NCBI GenBank assembly: GCA_017460515.1
Contig: JAFUAY010000015.1
Span: 1 to 64,000 of the forward strand
Source: Prevotella sp.
GTDB lineage: Bacteria; Bacteroidota; Bacteroidia; Bacteroidales; Bacteroidaceae
Reading direction: 5' to 3'
Length of the DNA stretch: 64,000 bases
The translations under genes were made by a program, and so were the position numbers. Below, piece after piece: positions 38,106 through 46,365 of the stretch; the stretch's first letter is position 1, and every line of letters begins with the position of its first letter. Under the pieces are notes generated by a model, which saw only the letters and a list, made by a program, of their open reading frames with translations, was not told the DNA's origin and made no database searches.

Positions 38106-40340
38106 TTATTTTACGAGCACCTTCTTACCGTTCACGATATACAGTCCCTTTGCAGGCTGACTGATACGACGGCCTTGCAGGTCGTAAACAGAATACTCAA
38201 GTCCTGATTCTGCATTCTCAAATCGAGAAATACCAGTAGTCTCATCATCAAAGCAGATGTTCAATGAGCGGGCGCCACCTGGAATTGCACTTGTAGTAAC
38301 CTTGAAGTAGCCACGGAAGGCAGGCAATGTAGCAGCTTTGGTGATAATCTTCACCAACGAACCATTGTTGTAAGCGAAATAGCTATTTGTTCCATCACTA
38401 GCAGGAATGGTGGTAGCTGCCAGCGTACCGATGAAGTCAACGTTGGTGATAGCTGAGCCAAGGTCAGCAGGTGTAGCAGCAATGGTCTTGTCTGTCTCAT
38501 CCAAAGTGAGACCAGTTGCCGTCGTCTTTACGAGGTAAGCCTTATTTGCTTCGGGTGCTGCAACAGAGGTAAAGTGAAGTGAGCTACCATTAAAGCTGCT
38601 CAGTTCATAGAATGTACCAAGTGTAGCGGCCTCAGCAGCAGTCAGTGCGAAGGGCAAGCAAACAGTTGTTGTCTTATCGGCAGTGAATGCACGGCTGTAG
38701 GTAGGAGCAGCGGTTGCAGTGAAATCAGCAGGAGCCTTGAAAGGATGTCCATCAGTAAGAGCGAGATTAGCGCAAGCGTCGGAAACAATGACATTATTAG
38801 CATTTGTTAAAGTACCGACATTAGAGATAAATAAGCAATTAGGATTCGCAGAGATAAGTTCTACTCCACTACCCGTAACACCTGTCACATCTATACCTGT
38901 TGCATCAGCATCAGCCAATGCTGTTGTTACTGCACTGGAAATATTTCCATCTTTAATATCACCAGATAACACATAATCTACACCTGTTGGAGCGCTGGGA
39001 TCAATCACAGTAACTTTCGTAATAGTTGCGGAATTACCCCAGTTCACTTTTATTGCATTTAAATGGAAAGTAGGATAAGAAGAAATGTCTAACAAGGTCC
39101 CCCCCTCCGTCGGAGTTACGGATAATTCAGGACAAGTCCCTCCATTTCCTTCACCTTCTGGACGATTATACATTACACGAACATTATGACCAGAACCATA
39201 TATTTTGATTCCAGTGTAAGAAGATAGGTCTGCATAATTAGAATAATGTACATTGGGATCACCAAATATAAGAGAGCCTCCGTCTTGAGCCTCATTTTTA
39301 ACATTCACGGTACAAGAACTTGGATTATTATAAAACGATGACACTAAATCAATTTCAGGAAGGGGAACGACTGCGTTAACTGCAGGATACTCAATCACAA
39401 CACCGTATTGAGGTTTGTTCCAGCTATCATCACCCCAGTTAGAAGACAGACCGTCCTCAAAATCGCCACCATTAATCAAGTTTGTAGTACTTCCCTGCTC
39501 AACCAATTTCACATCGTCAAACCAAACAGTACCATTGAGAGAGCCAAAACACCATTTAAGATGCGTTAGGTCGTCAGCTGCAGTAAAAGTACAAGAACAG
39601 TCGCCCCATTCAGTGCCGATATCATATCCTTTATAATTGGTTCCGCCACCATCTTTATATGGCCAGAACGGCATATTATATGCTTCTGTGCACTTGGCTT
39701 TCATGGTAAGGATATAGGTTTTATCTTTCTCTAACGGGGTGTCAAGTCGATACCAAACAGCCCACTCCCAAGGATTCCCCTTAACTGCGTTGGTTGTCAT
39801 TTTCAAGCACTTACTGGGCGTGCCTGCAGTCTCATAGATACAATATTCAGGTTTATTCCAACCATCATTACCCCAGTTTGCATCTAATCCAGACTCAAAG
39901 TCCCCACCAGTCATTAAATTGGTAGTTTCTCCTTTTTTTACCAATTTGACATTATCAAACCGTAGGTATCCATTAAGCGTTCCAAAATTCCACACTAAAC
40001 GGTTTAAGGCATCATTTGCTTCGAATTCACAACTACATGTAGCCCACTCTGTACCTATTTTATAACCTGTGTACAAAGTTTTACCTCCTTCTGCCGTATT
40101 AACAGGCCAAAAAGACATTTGGTATTCTTCTGAGCATATCGCATCCATCGAAAGCACATACTTTTCGCCTGATTCCAGTGGCGTTGCTAATTGATACCAG
40201 ATAGCCCATTCCCATGCATTTGACTTTACCGAATTTGTAGTAATACCAAGATAATGGTTAGCAGCTTTAACAGAATTTACCCCCCCCACTGCGCCAAAAA
40301 CCATGGCCAGCGTGAGCATTAATTTTGTAAATTTTCTCAT
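38106..40340 (-). CDS. Secreted carbohydrate-binding protein with repeated CBM-like modules
   Basis: A 744-residue exported protein with no recognisable catalytic domain. After the signal peptide (to about residue 27) come two homologous beta-sandwich modules of the CBM4/9/22 type, at about 27-140 and 143-290; both contain the pattern NPWEWAVWYRLDTPLE-like (AWEWAIWYQLATPLE in the first) and end in a WFDDVKLV/RFDNVKLV strand. A third partial module begins GGDFEDGLSSNWGDD. A further beta region and a Leu/Thr/Ala-rich part follow, then a sorting-like tail (VYDLQGRRI ... KGLYIVNGKKVLVK). It could hold xylan near the cell. The gene contains G8 and G7 homopolymers. Confidence 0.75.
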   Translation of the reverse strand: MRKFTKLMLTLAMVFGAVGGVNSVKAANHYLGITTNSVKSNAWEWAIWYQLATPLESGEKYVLSMDAICSEEYQMSFWPVNTAEGGKTLYTGYKIGTEWATCSCEFEANDALNRLVWNFGTLNGYLRFDNVKLVKKGETTNLMTGGDFESGLDANWGNDGWNKPEYCIYETAGTPSKCLKMTTNAVKGNPWEWAVWYRLDTPLEKDKTYILTMKAKCTEAYNMPFWPYKDGGGTNYKGYDIGTEWGDCSCTFTAADDLTHLKWCFGSLNGTVWFDDVKLVEQGSTTNLINGGDFEDGLSSNWGDDSWNKPQYGVVIEYPAVNAVVPLPEIDLVSSFYNNPSSCTVNVKNEAQDGGSLIFGDPNVHYSNYADLSSYTGIKIYGSGHNVRVMYNRPEGEGNGGTCPELSVTPTEGGTLLDISSYPTFHLNAIKVNWGNSATITKVTVIDPSAPTGVDYVLSGDIKDGNISSAVTTALADADATGIDVTGVTGSGVELISANPNCLFISNVGTLTNANNVIVSDACANLALTDGHPFKAPADFTATAAPTYSRAFTADKTTTVCLPFALTAAEAATLGTFYELSSFNGSSLHFTSVAAPEANKAYLVKTTATGLTLDETDKTIAATPADLGSAITNVDFIGTLAATTIPASDGTNSYFAYNNGSLVKIITKAATLPAFRGYFKVTTSAIPGGARSLNICFDDETTGISRFENAESGLEYSVYDLQGRRISQPAKGLYIVNGKKVLVK
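40280..40287. repeat. G8 homopolymer in the signal-peptide codons
   Basis: Eight consecutive C on the plus strand (G on the coding strand) fall at codons 18-21 of the carbohydrate-binding protein. A one-base slip would shift the frame just before signal cleavage. A second tract of seven lies at 39099-39105. Confidence 0.7.
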
Positions 40341-40394
40341 GAATTTAATTTTAGTTTAAGTTAATAATAAAATTAGGTTTTAACAACTGGGGTG

Positions 40395-40402
40395 CAAAGG
40401 TA
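40395..40402 (-). promoter_or_regulatory. Promoter -7 box of the carbohydrate-binding protein gene
   Basis: The minus strand reads TACCTTTG about 55 nt upstream of the ATG at 40340; the -33 element is not clear. Confidence 0.5.
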
Positions 40403-40473
40403 ATGGAACGGACAAAATTGTTCTTCTCTAGAGGTATCATTAGTTAATATATTTGTTTCTTGTAGAAAAAAGA

Positions 40474-40504
40474 TGGTCGAAAATACATGATTTTGGTCGA
40501 AAAT
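40474..40504. promoter_or_regulatory. TGGTCGAAAAT direct repeat, 20-bp period
   Basis: TGGTCGAAAAT at 40474-40484 and 40494-40504 is a perfect 11-bp pair about 72 bp upstream of the carbohydrate-binding gene's -7 box and about 46 bp upstream of the divergent transposase-like gene's box. A dimeric regulator site is likely; the protein is unknown. Confidence 0.4.
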
Positions 40505-40549
40505 GCGCGAAAAAAGGTATCGAATCTTGGTCATCAACAGTTTTTACCG

Positions 40550-40557
40550 TATATTTG
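40550..40557 (+). promoter_or_regulatory. Promoter -7 box of the transposase-like gene
   Basis: TATATTTG fits TAnnTTTG. Transcription would begin near 40561, which is downstream of the farthest upstream ATG (40487) and therefore selects ATG 40583 as the translation start. Confidence 0.55.
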
Positions 40558-40582
40558 CCTTAGAATTAGAAAAAGGATAAAA

Positions 40583-41866
40583 ATGGAAGGAAAGAATGCT
40601 CAAGCACAATGGCAATGGCAGACGGAAGGTACATCATGGAAGGGCGTCGGCATCTATCATCTGACGCTGACAGTCACATCGCGAGCACCGCTGCTGGGGA
40701 AGCTGGTTATTCCCAATAATGACCCTACGCAGGCAAGGGTGGAAAGGACGGAACTGGGGCAGGCATTATTAGACTGCCAGCGCTCGGTGATGGTGTTTCA
40801 TCCTGAGATTCAGGTGCTGCAATACTGCCTCATGCCCGATCATCTGCACAGCATCTGGTATGTGAGAAGGCCCATGGAGCAGAGCATCCGCTATGTGGCG
40901 CAGGGCTTTTGGCGGGCGGCAAAGAAAGCAGGAAGGGCGCACAGCTATCTGAGCGGCCATCCGGACGGGCTCCGCCTTGCAGACGGAACAAGCTTCGCCC
41001 GTCTTACAGACGGGACAAAGGACGAAAAAGAAAATGGAGCCGCAATTGGAGCAGGAGGCGGAGCCACAATCGAAGCAACAGGCGGAGCCGAAATCGGAGC
41101 AGGAGGCGGAGCCGAAATCGAAGCAACAGGCGGAGCCGAAATCGGAGCAGGAGGCGGAGCCGAAATCGAAGCAACAGGCGCAGCCGCAATCGGCGCAGGG
41201 CGGCCCTCCCTTTCGTCCTTTGCAGCGGCTGTCAGCCGCGAGAACCCTCTGTGTGAGCTCATTGGCGCTGATGCCTACTACAGCCTCCCTCCCCTTTTCA
41301 CTGAGGTGCCTTTTATCCGCCCGCTGTCGCGGCGCGGACAGCTGCAGGCTATGATCAGTTACGTACAGCTGAACCCGCAGCGCCTTGCCACCAAACGGCT
41401 GATGCCGGGATTCTTCCGTGTACAGCAGGGAGTAACGATTGCCGGCCGCACCTATGCCAGCGTGGGGAACATCGGCATCCTGCAAGCAGCACATTTCGCC
41501 GCTGTCCACGTGCATCATGAATGGGTGGATGCTGCCGCACAGGGCCATCCGCAGGCCTTAAGAAACTACATGAATGGCTGTGTGCTGGCTGCGCGCAAGG
41601 GCACGGTGATGGTATCGCCATTCATCTCGCCTAAGGAGAAAGACGTGCTGAACGTGCTCCTGACAGAGAAACACCCGATGATTGTACTTGCCGATAATGG
41701 ATTCCGTGATTATTACAAGCCATCGGCCAATCTCTTTGACGGTGTGGCTGCCGGCCGTGTACTGATACTCAGTCCTTGGGAATATGATGCGACGAAACGG
41801 CATATCAGCCGTGCCGACTGCATGGAACTGAATGCAATGGCGGAGGAGATTGCCGCAATGACATAA
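40583..41866 (+). CDS. REP-associated tyrosine transposase-like protein with repeat insert and SLOG-like C-terminus
   Basis: The 427-residue form from ATG 40583 is preferred because the promoter lies after the earlier ATG at 40487. The N-terminus matches the IS200-like Y1/RAYT fold: YHLTLTVTSR near 25-34 and the HUH metal motif in MPDHLH (His 87, His 89). The helix that normally carries the catalytic Tyr reads VAQGFWRAAKKAGR, with Phe or Trp where Tyr is expected. Residues 152-207 are a Gly/Ala/Glu repeat. A RAYT-type YVQLNPQRL follows at 260-268. The last 85 residues (VMVSPFISPKEK, IVLADNGFRDYYKPS, GRVLILSPW) resemble a DprA/SLOG-like Rossmann domain. Activity is uncertain. Confidence 0.7.
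   Translation: MEGKNAQAQWQWQTEGTSWKGVGIYHLTLTVTSRAPLLGKLVIPNNDPTQARVERTELGQALLDCQRSVMVFHPEIQVLQYCLMPDHLHSIWYVRRPMEQSIRYVAQGFWRAAKKAGRAHSYLSGHPDGLRLADGTSFARLTDGTKDEKENGAAIGAGGGATIEATGGAEIGAGGGAEIEATGGAEIGAGGGAEIEATGAAAIGAGRPSLSSFAAAVSRENPLCELIGADAYYSLPPLFTEVPFIRPLSRRGQLQAMISYVQLNPQRLATKRLMPGFFRVQQGVTIAGRTYASVGNIGILQAAHFAAVHVHHEWVDAAAQGHPQALRNYMNGCVLAARKGTVMVSPFISPKEKDVLNVLLTEKHPMIVLADNGFRDYYKPSANLFDGVAAGRVLILSPWEYDATKRHISRADCMELNAMAEEIAAMT
41036..41200. repeat. 48-bp tandem repeat inside the transposase-like gene
   Basis: Units at 41036-41083, 41084-41131 and 41132-41179 plus a partial copy encode the 16-residue unit GAEIGAGGGAEIEATG with small changes. Because 48 is a multiple of three, copy number can change without breaking the frame. 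Confidence 0.85.
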
Positions 41867-41906
41867 AAAACAAACACAGAGATAATCGCTTGTACCTCTG
41901 TGTTTG
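41864..41906 (-). terminator. Intrinsic terminator of the hybrid regulator gene
   Basis: On the minus strand, CAAACACAGAG (41896-41906) pairs with CTCTGTGTTTG (41871-41881) around a 14-nt loop and is followed by TTTTTT, 11 nt after the stop at 41917. It may also act on the convergent transposase-like gene. Confidence 0.8.
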
Positions 41907-41916
41907 AATGATGATA

Positions 41917-44900
41917 TTACTCTTCGTTCCCTACATATTCCGATGGTGAGACACCGAAGTGCTTGCGGAAGACGGTGGAGAAGTGGGCCAGGTTAGAGAA
42001 GCCTACGGTATAGGCTACCTGCGTGACGTTGATCTTCTGTTCCTTCAGCAAACGGGCGGCCTGTTCCAAACGGATGTTACGGATGAACTCGCTGGTAGAG
42101 ATGCCGGTGAGCTCCTTCATCTTTCGATGCAGCTGTGCACGGCTGATACCTACCTCCTGAGTAAGCATATCGACATTGAAATCGCTGTCGGAGAGGTTCT
42201 TGTTGATGGCTTTCATGATACGCTCCATGAGCAGTTCATCATTGCCTTTCACTTCGGGTTGGTCAATCTTGTCGGCTTGCTGCTGAGCGCCGCTATACTT
42301 TCCCTTCAGTCGCTGACGGTTATGGATGAGGTTCTCAATGACCATGTGGAGCTCTTCCATATCGAAGGGCTTGGCAAGGAAAGCATCGGCTCCGCGCTCC
42401 AGACCTTCCAGGCGGTTGCCTACATCGGCCTTCGAGGTCAGCATCACCACGGGGATATGGCTGATATTGACGTTGGTCTTGATCATGCGGAGCATGCTGA
42501 AGCCATCCATCTCAGGCATCATCACATCACTGATGACGGCATCATAGTCGGAAAGTCCCTCAGTCTGATTGCGCGTGAGCAGTTCCTTCAGACCGTCCTT
42601 ACCATTCGATGCGATACCGAACTTATAGTAACGGCCCAACTCGGTAGAAACATACTTCGTAATCTCGACATCATCATCGACGATTAGCACTCGATAACGG
42701 CGCTGCGACGAAGATACACCAGCAGGAGCGGGCGCATTGATGACGGCGGGCTTGGCTTCAGCAACTGACATTTCCTCAGCGACCGTTTCTTTCTCTTCCT
42801 CAGAGAGATGGGCACTACCCAAAGGAATGGACACTGTAAAGACAGAGCCTGTGATGCCATCGGTACGATTGGATGCCTCAATATTACCATGGTGCATATC
42901 GACTATCATCTTACAGAGGTTCAAGCCAATACCTGTGCCGTTGATATGCAGACGGCGCGAACTGCTGCCCTGATAGAATCTCTCGAAGATATGCTTCAGA
43001 TTGTCGGCATCAAGGCCAACGCCCGTATCCAGAACCTGGATAACAGCTTTATGGTCCTCGCTAGAGAGGCGCAACTCAATCGTTCCACCATCATTGCCAT
43101 ACTTGAAAGCATTAGAGAGCAGGTTAGAGATGACCTTATCAAACTGGTTGCGGTCTATCCACACGTTCAACTCGCCAAGCGGTGGTGTGAAGAGATAGTT
43201 GATATTGCGCTCCTTGGCCGTGAACTCAAACATCTTGAAGATGCTCTGTGTGAAAGCAACCAAATCGGTAGGCTGACAGTGCAGGTGCATCTGTTGCTTA
43301 TCAATCTTACGGACGTCAAGAATCTGATTGACCAGGTTCAAGATGCGCTGGGCGTTATGGTCAATCACATCAATAGACGATAGCAGGTCGGCCGTAGGCA
43401 CCTGTTCTCCCGATGCTGCTGGGGAGTCAGGTTCAGAGGTCTGTGAAGCAGCAACATTCTTCAAGACGCGCTTCATCTTCTCCAGCGGTCCGAGGATAAG
43501 CGTCAGCGGAGAACGGATATCATGGGTAGCATTGATGAGGAACTTCATCTTCTCCTCGTTCATCTGCTCATTAGCACGACGGCGATAGGTCGTAACACCA
43601 TATACCAACAGGGCTATCAGCAGGAGTGCATAGATGAAATAAGCAGTCAGCGAACGATACCAGGGAGCCTGAACAGTGACCACGACCACCTTCTCTGGGG
43701 TATAGTTACCACCCACCTTGGCACGTGTGCAGATGCGGTAAGTGGCAGGACGGAGATGGCTCAGGGTGAAATTGTTGACACCCTCAGGGATACGCATCCA
43801 CTGACTGTCGCCCACCTTATATTCGAGCATGAGGTTACGAGGATTCTCGAAATTGAACTGTGAGAAGGCCAACGTAATGGTATGGTCCAGATAGCTCAGC
43901 GTGAAATAGTCACTATGCATGGCATCACGATCAGTAACCTTCACGCCATTGATCTCAGCACCCGCACGAACATTCCTGCCACCAACGATGAAAGCTGTCA
44001 GCTGGAGCGGTTCGAGCGAAGGTTGCAGGTCTTTCACATCTTTGGGTGAGAAGACAGTGACACCATCGTTATGACCGAAACAGATCAGGTCATCATCGGT
44101 ATGCATGCCCACGCCATAGAGATACTCGGAACGCGTCAGACCATTGCCGTTGACATGACCAATGAAAGACTGGCTGCTGAACTGATACTGCCAGATACCC
44201 ATAGAGGTAGAACACCACAGATCACCATCGTTAGACTGCACGATATAGCTGATAACCTTGTTGTTTAACTCATCACTATTGGGGAAGCGTTCAACCGTAT
44301 GCGATTTTCGGTCATAGAGGAACAGACCCTGTTCAGTACCAATGGCAACACAGCCCTTCAACGACTGTCCGTCAGCCAACGTGCCTCCACGCAGCTCACA
44401 CACATCGAAACAAACCATTCCATCGAGCAAAACGTTCCATCCCTGAGAGCGGAAACTGTCGTTCTTCGGGTCATAACAAGACACACCCGATGCGGTGGCC
44501 ATCCAGATAAGGCCCTCCTGATCGGGAGAGAGACCCAGGATCCAGTTATTGCAGAGACGTCCTCGAACGGTATCGGTCTCATACATATTATGATTCAACA
44601 GTGAACCTGTCTTCGTGTCATAGACGCAGAAGCCACGAGAGAAGACAGAGATATAGATACGACCCTCATCATCGCTCGTCATATCGTTAAAGCGATCGCA
44701 ATCATACCTGACCTTCAACGATGAACGTCCTGTCAGCGGGTCATAGGCGAAAAGGCCGTCATCAGTGCCTATCCAATAGTTCTTCTGGTGGTCACGGAAG
44801 ATGAACTCAACAGCATCAGGAGCGGAAGGATGAGCCACCACGTGGCCCTCAGCATTGAAACCATAGACACCAACACCCTGCATCGTACACCAAATCATGC

Positions 44901-45936
44901 CATGATCACCGGCACAGACAGAAGAAATAGTGGTACCGAGGTTAAATCCCTGGGCAGAGAAGTTCCAACTGCGGAAAGGCATAGGGCGCAAGGGCACCAT
45001 CAGCAGGCCTTTCCAATAACAACCGAGCCAAAGATTACCCTGACGGTCGAAACGCATCGACTTGATATGAGTGGTGGCAGCATCAACGCCAAAGGCATCG
45101 ATCGTAACGGGTTCGAGCCTACGAGGAGTGCCTGGAGAAAGGCGATAGAGCCCCTTGCCTCGCGTACCTATATATATACGTCCGTCAGTTCCGGCAACAA
45201 TAGAAGTGAACACTACATCACGATCGGCAATAACCGACATGTCGACATTGGCATCACTCAACTCAGAATTGCGATAGGACAACATGCCATGCATGCAAAG
45301 CACCAGTACTTCATCGCCATTCTCGACATAGCCGACAGGAACACCTTTCGTAGAACGGAACTCCTTCGCTTGCTGAATACCTGACGACAAACGGATAACC
45401 TCATCGAAACCACTCGTCCAGATACGTCCCTTGGAGTCTTCGAACAGACGACTATAGAATCCCCCAACCTGATCGGAAGTTCGTTTCAGCACACCACCGC
45501 TCAGCACATAAAGGCCATAGCCTGCTGTTCCGATAGTCAACTCACCATTACTACGCTCAATGATACTTGACACGCGGGGAATGATATTATCCGGAAAGGC
45601 ATAATGAACGAAACAACCACGACTTGCATCAAAACGATCAAGACCGCGATTGGTTCCTACCCACACATTTCCCTTGCTATCACAAAGCAGACAGGACACG
45701 ACATTAACACAAAGGCTGGTGCTGTCGGCATCGTCATGCAAGAAAGAGGAGACCTGGAAACCATCGAAACGGTTCAGTCCATAGTCGGTTGAAACCCAAA
45801 TAGACCCATCATGGTCCTGACAGATATCAGAAATAAGACTGCTTGAGAAACGGTCTGATGAAAAGAAATGGCCCGTCTGCGCAGAAAGGGCACCACTTAT
45901 GATGATACCAAAGAGTAATAGTAATAGTTTCTTCAT
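41917..45936 (-). CDS. Hybrid two-component system regulator (sensor kinase-AraC fusion)
   Basis: A 1,339-residue membrane protein that joins sensor and transcription factor, the usual regulator of polysaccharide loci. Signal peptide at 1-19; fourteen or so propeller repeats (IWVSTDYGLNRFDG, VWVGTNRGLDRFD and the like) to about 640; Y_Y_Y domain 680-758; one TM helix 762-784; DHp with His 805 in NATHDIRSP; HATPase to about 1038 (NLLSNAFKYGN, DTGVGL, GTGIGL); receiver domain 1080-1200 with phospho-acceptor Asp 1137 (ISDVMMPEMDG) and Lys 1189; AraC-type helix-turn-helix 1235-1335. All catalytic motifs are intact. It is encoded directly downstream of the Sus operon, the expected target, with its own promoter. 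Confidence 0.97.
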   Translation of the reverse strand: MKKLLLLLFGIIISGALSAQTGHFFSSDRFSSSLISDICQDHDGSIWVSTDYGLNRFDGFQVSSFLHDDADSTSLCVNVVSCLLCDSKGNVWVGTNRGLDRFDASRGCFVHYAFPDNIIPRVSSIIERSNGELTIGTAGYGLYVLSGGVLKRTSDQVGGFYSRLFEDSKGRIWTSGFDEVIRLSSGIQQAKEFRSTKGVPVGYVENGDEVLVLCMHGMLSYRNSELSDANVDMSVIADRDVVFTSIVAGTDGRIYIGTRGKGLYRLSPGTPRRLEPVTIDAFGVDAATTHIKSMRFDRQGNLWLGCYWKGLLMVPLRPMPFRSWNFSAQGFNLGTTISSVCAGDHGMIWCTMQGVGVYGFNAEGHVVAHPSAPDAVEFIFRDHQKNYWIGTDDGLFAYDPLTGRSSLKVRYDCDRFNDMTSDDEGRIYISVFSRGFCVYDTKTGSLLNHNMYETDTVRGRLCNNWILGLSPDQEGLIWMATASGVSCYDPKNDSFRSQGWNVLLDGMVCFDVCELRGGTLADGQSLKGCVAIGTEQGLFLYDRKSHTVERFPNSDELNNKVISYIVQSNDGDLWCSTSMGIWQYQFSSQSFIGHVNGNGLTRSEYLYGVGMHTDDDLICFGHNDGVTVFSPKDVKDLQPSLEPLQLTAFIVGGRNVRAGAEINGVKVTDRDAMHSDYFTLSYLDHTITLAFSQFNFENPRNLMLEYKVGDSQWMRIPEGVNNFTLSHLRPATYRICTRAKVGGNYTPEKVVVVTVQAPWYRSLTAYFIYALLLIALLVYGVTTYRRRANEQMNEEKMKFLINATHDIRSPLTLILGPLEKMKRVLKNVAASQTSEPDSPAASGEQVPTADLLSSIDVIDHNAQRILNLVNQILDVRKIDKQQMHLHCQPTDLVAFTQSIFKMFEFTAKERNINYLFTPPLGELNVWIDRNQFDKVISNLLSNAFKYGNDGGTIELRLSSEDHKAVIQVLDTGVGLDADNLKHIFERFYQGSSSRRLHINGTGIGLNLCKMIVDMHHGNIEASNRTDGITGSVFTVSIPLGSAHLSEEEKETVAEEMSVAEAKPAVINAPAPAGVSSSQRRYRVLIVDDDVEITKYVSTELGRYYKFGIASNGKDGLKELLTRNQTEGLSDYDAVISDVMMPEMDGFSMLRMIKTNVNISHIPVVMLTSKADVGNRLEGLERGADAFLAKPFDMEELHMVIENLIHNRQRLKGKYSGAQQQADKIDQPEVKGNDELLMERIMKAINKNLSDSDFNVDMLTQEVGISRAQLHRKMKELTGISTSEFIRNIRLEQAARLLKEQKINVTQVAYTVGFSNLAHFSTVFRKHFGVSPSEYVGNEE

Positions 45937-45974
45937 TATGGTAAAATAGTTTTAGCTATGTCGTATTGATGATA

Positions 45975-45982
45975 CAAAGGTA
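45975..45982 (-). promoter_or_regulatory. Promoter -7 box of the hybrid regulator gene
   Basis: The minus strand reads TACCTTTG about 40 nt upstream of the ATG at 45936; a -33 element is not clear. Confidence 0.5.
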
Positions 45983-46028
45983 CACTATTTTTGTGAAACA
46001 CATCATGTTTTGTCAAAAAAAATCACTC

Positions 46029-46058
46029 TTTGTCTCGTTTATTTTTCATTTTGTCTCA
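46029..46058. promoter_or_regulatory. TTTGTCTC direct repeat, 21-bp period, upstream of the hybrid regulator
   Basis: TTTGTCTC occurs at 46029-46036 and 46050-46057, exactly 21 bp apart, about 47 bp upstream of the -7 box. The TGTCTCA/G core matches the repeats at four other promoters; a weaker copy TGTCAAA lies at 46011. Confidence 0.45.
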
Positions 46059-46078
46059 AAAAGAATGATATAAAACAT

Positions 46079-46117
46079 AAAAAAGCGGTCACCGATATTC
46101 TCATACAGGCCGACCGC
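46079..46117 (-). terminator. Minus-strand terminator before the hybrid regulator
   Basis: GCGGTC (minus, from 46117) pairs with GACCGC (46085-46090) and is followed by TTTTTT at 46079-46084. It may end the SusD operon or the separate RNA candidate starting near 46255. Confidence 0.6.
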
Positions 46118-46255
46118 ATTCATTAGTTTTACCATAACTAATATGCTACAAAAAAATCAACTACTAACTAATAACTACTTTACTATGAAAAAAAATTACC
46201 TACTTAAATAATCGCTGATTACTCAGCGTTCTTTCAGTATCACTACTGAATTACA
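46084..46255 (-). ncRNA. Candidate structured RNA between SusD and the hybrid regulator
   Basis: A TACCTTTG box at 46259-46266 on the minus strand precedes two perfect hairpins: TTCAGTA-GTGA-TACTGAA (46250-46233) and CGCTGA-GTAA-TCAGCG (46228-46213), both with GNRA tetraloops. A U-rich linker and the terminator at 46079-46117 follow, giving about 170 nt. No open frame is present on this strand. On the plus strand a tiny frame MKKNYLLK sits at 46185-46211, which looks like the start of a SusC-type gene and may be a relic. Transcription is not proven. Confidence 0.4.
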
Positions 46256-46325
46256 CTGCAAAGGTACACCATTTTGAGCTAACAGACTACCTCATATGTT
46301 TCGTGTACTTTCATTTTCGTATAAT

Positions 46326-46353
46326 CGCCCGAAAAATTTGAATTTTCCGGGCG
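46326..46353. terminator. Hairpin just after the SusD gene
   Basis: CGCCCGAAAAATT (46326-46338) pairs with AATTTTCCGGGCG (46341-46353) with one mismatch, 12 bp after the SusD stop at 46366. The T run lies on the plus-strand side, so as a minus-strand terminator it is imperfect and may only protect the message end. Confidence 0.4.
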
Positions 46354-46365
46354 ATTTTTGTAAAA

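Noticed and set aside
40769..41548. A 259-codon minus-strand frame with Cys/Ser repeats
   Set aside because: It is the antisense reading of the 48-bp repeat in the transposase-like gene.
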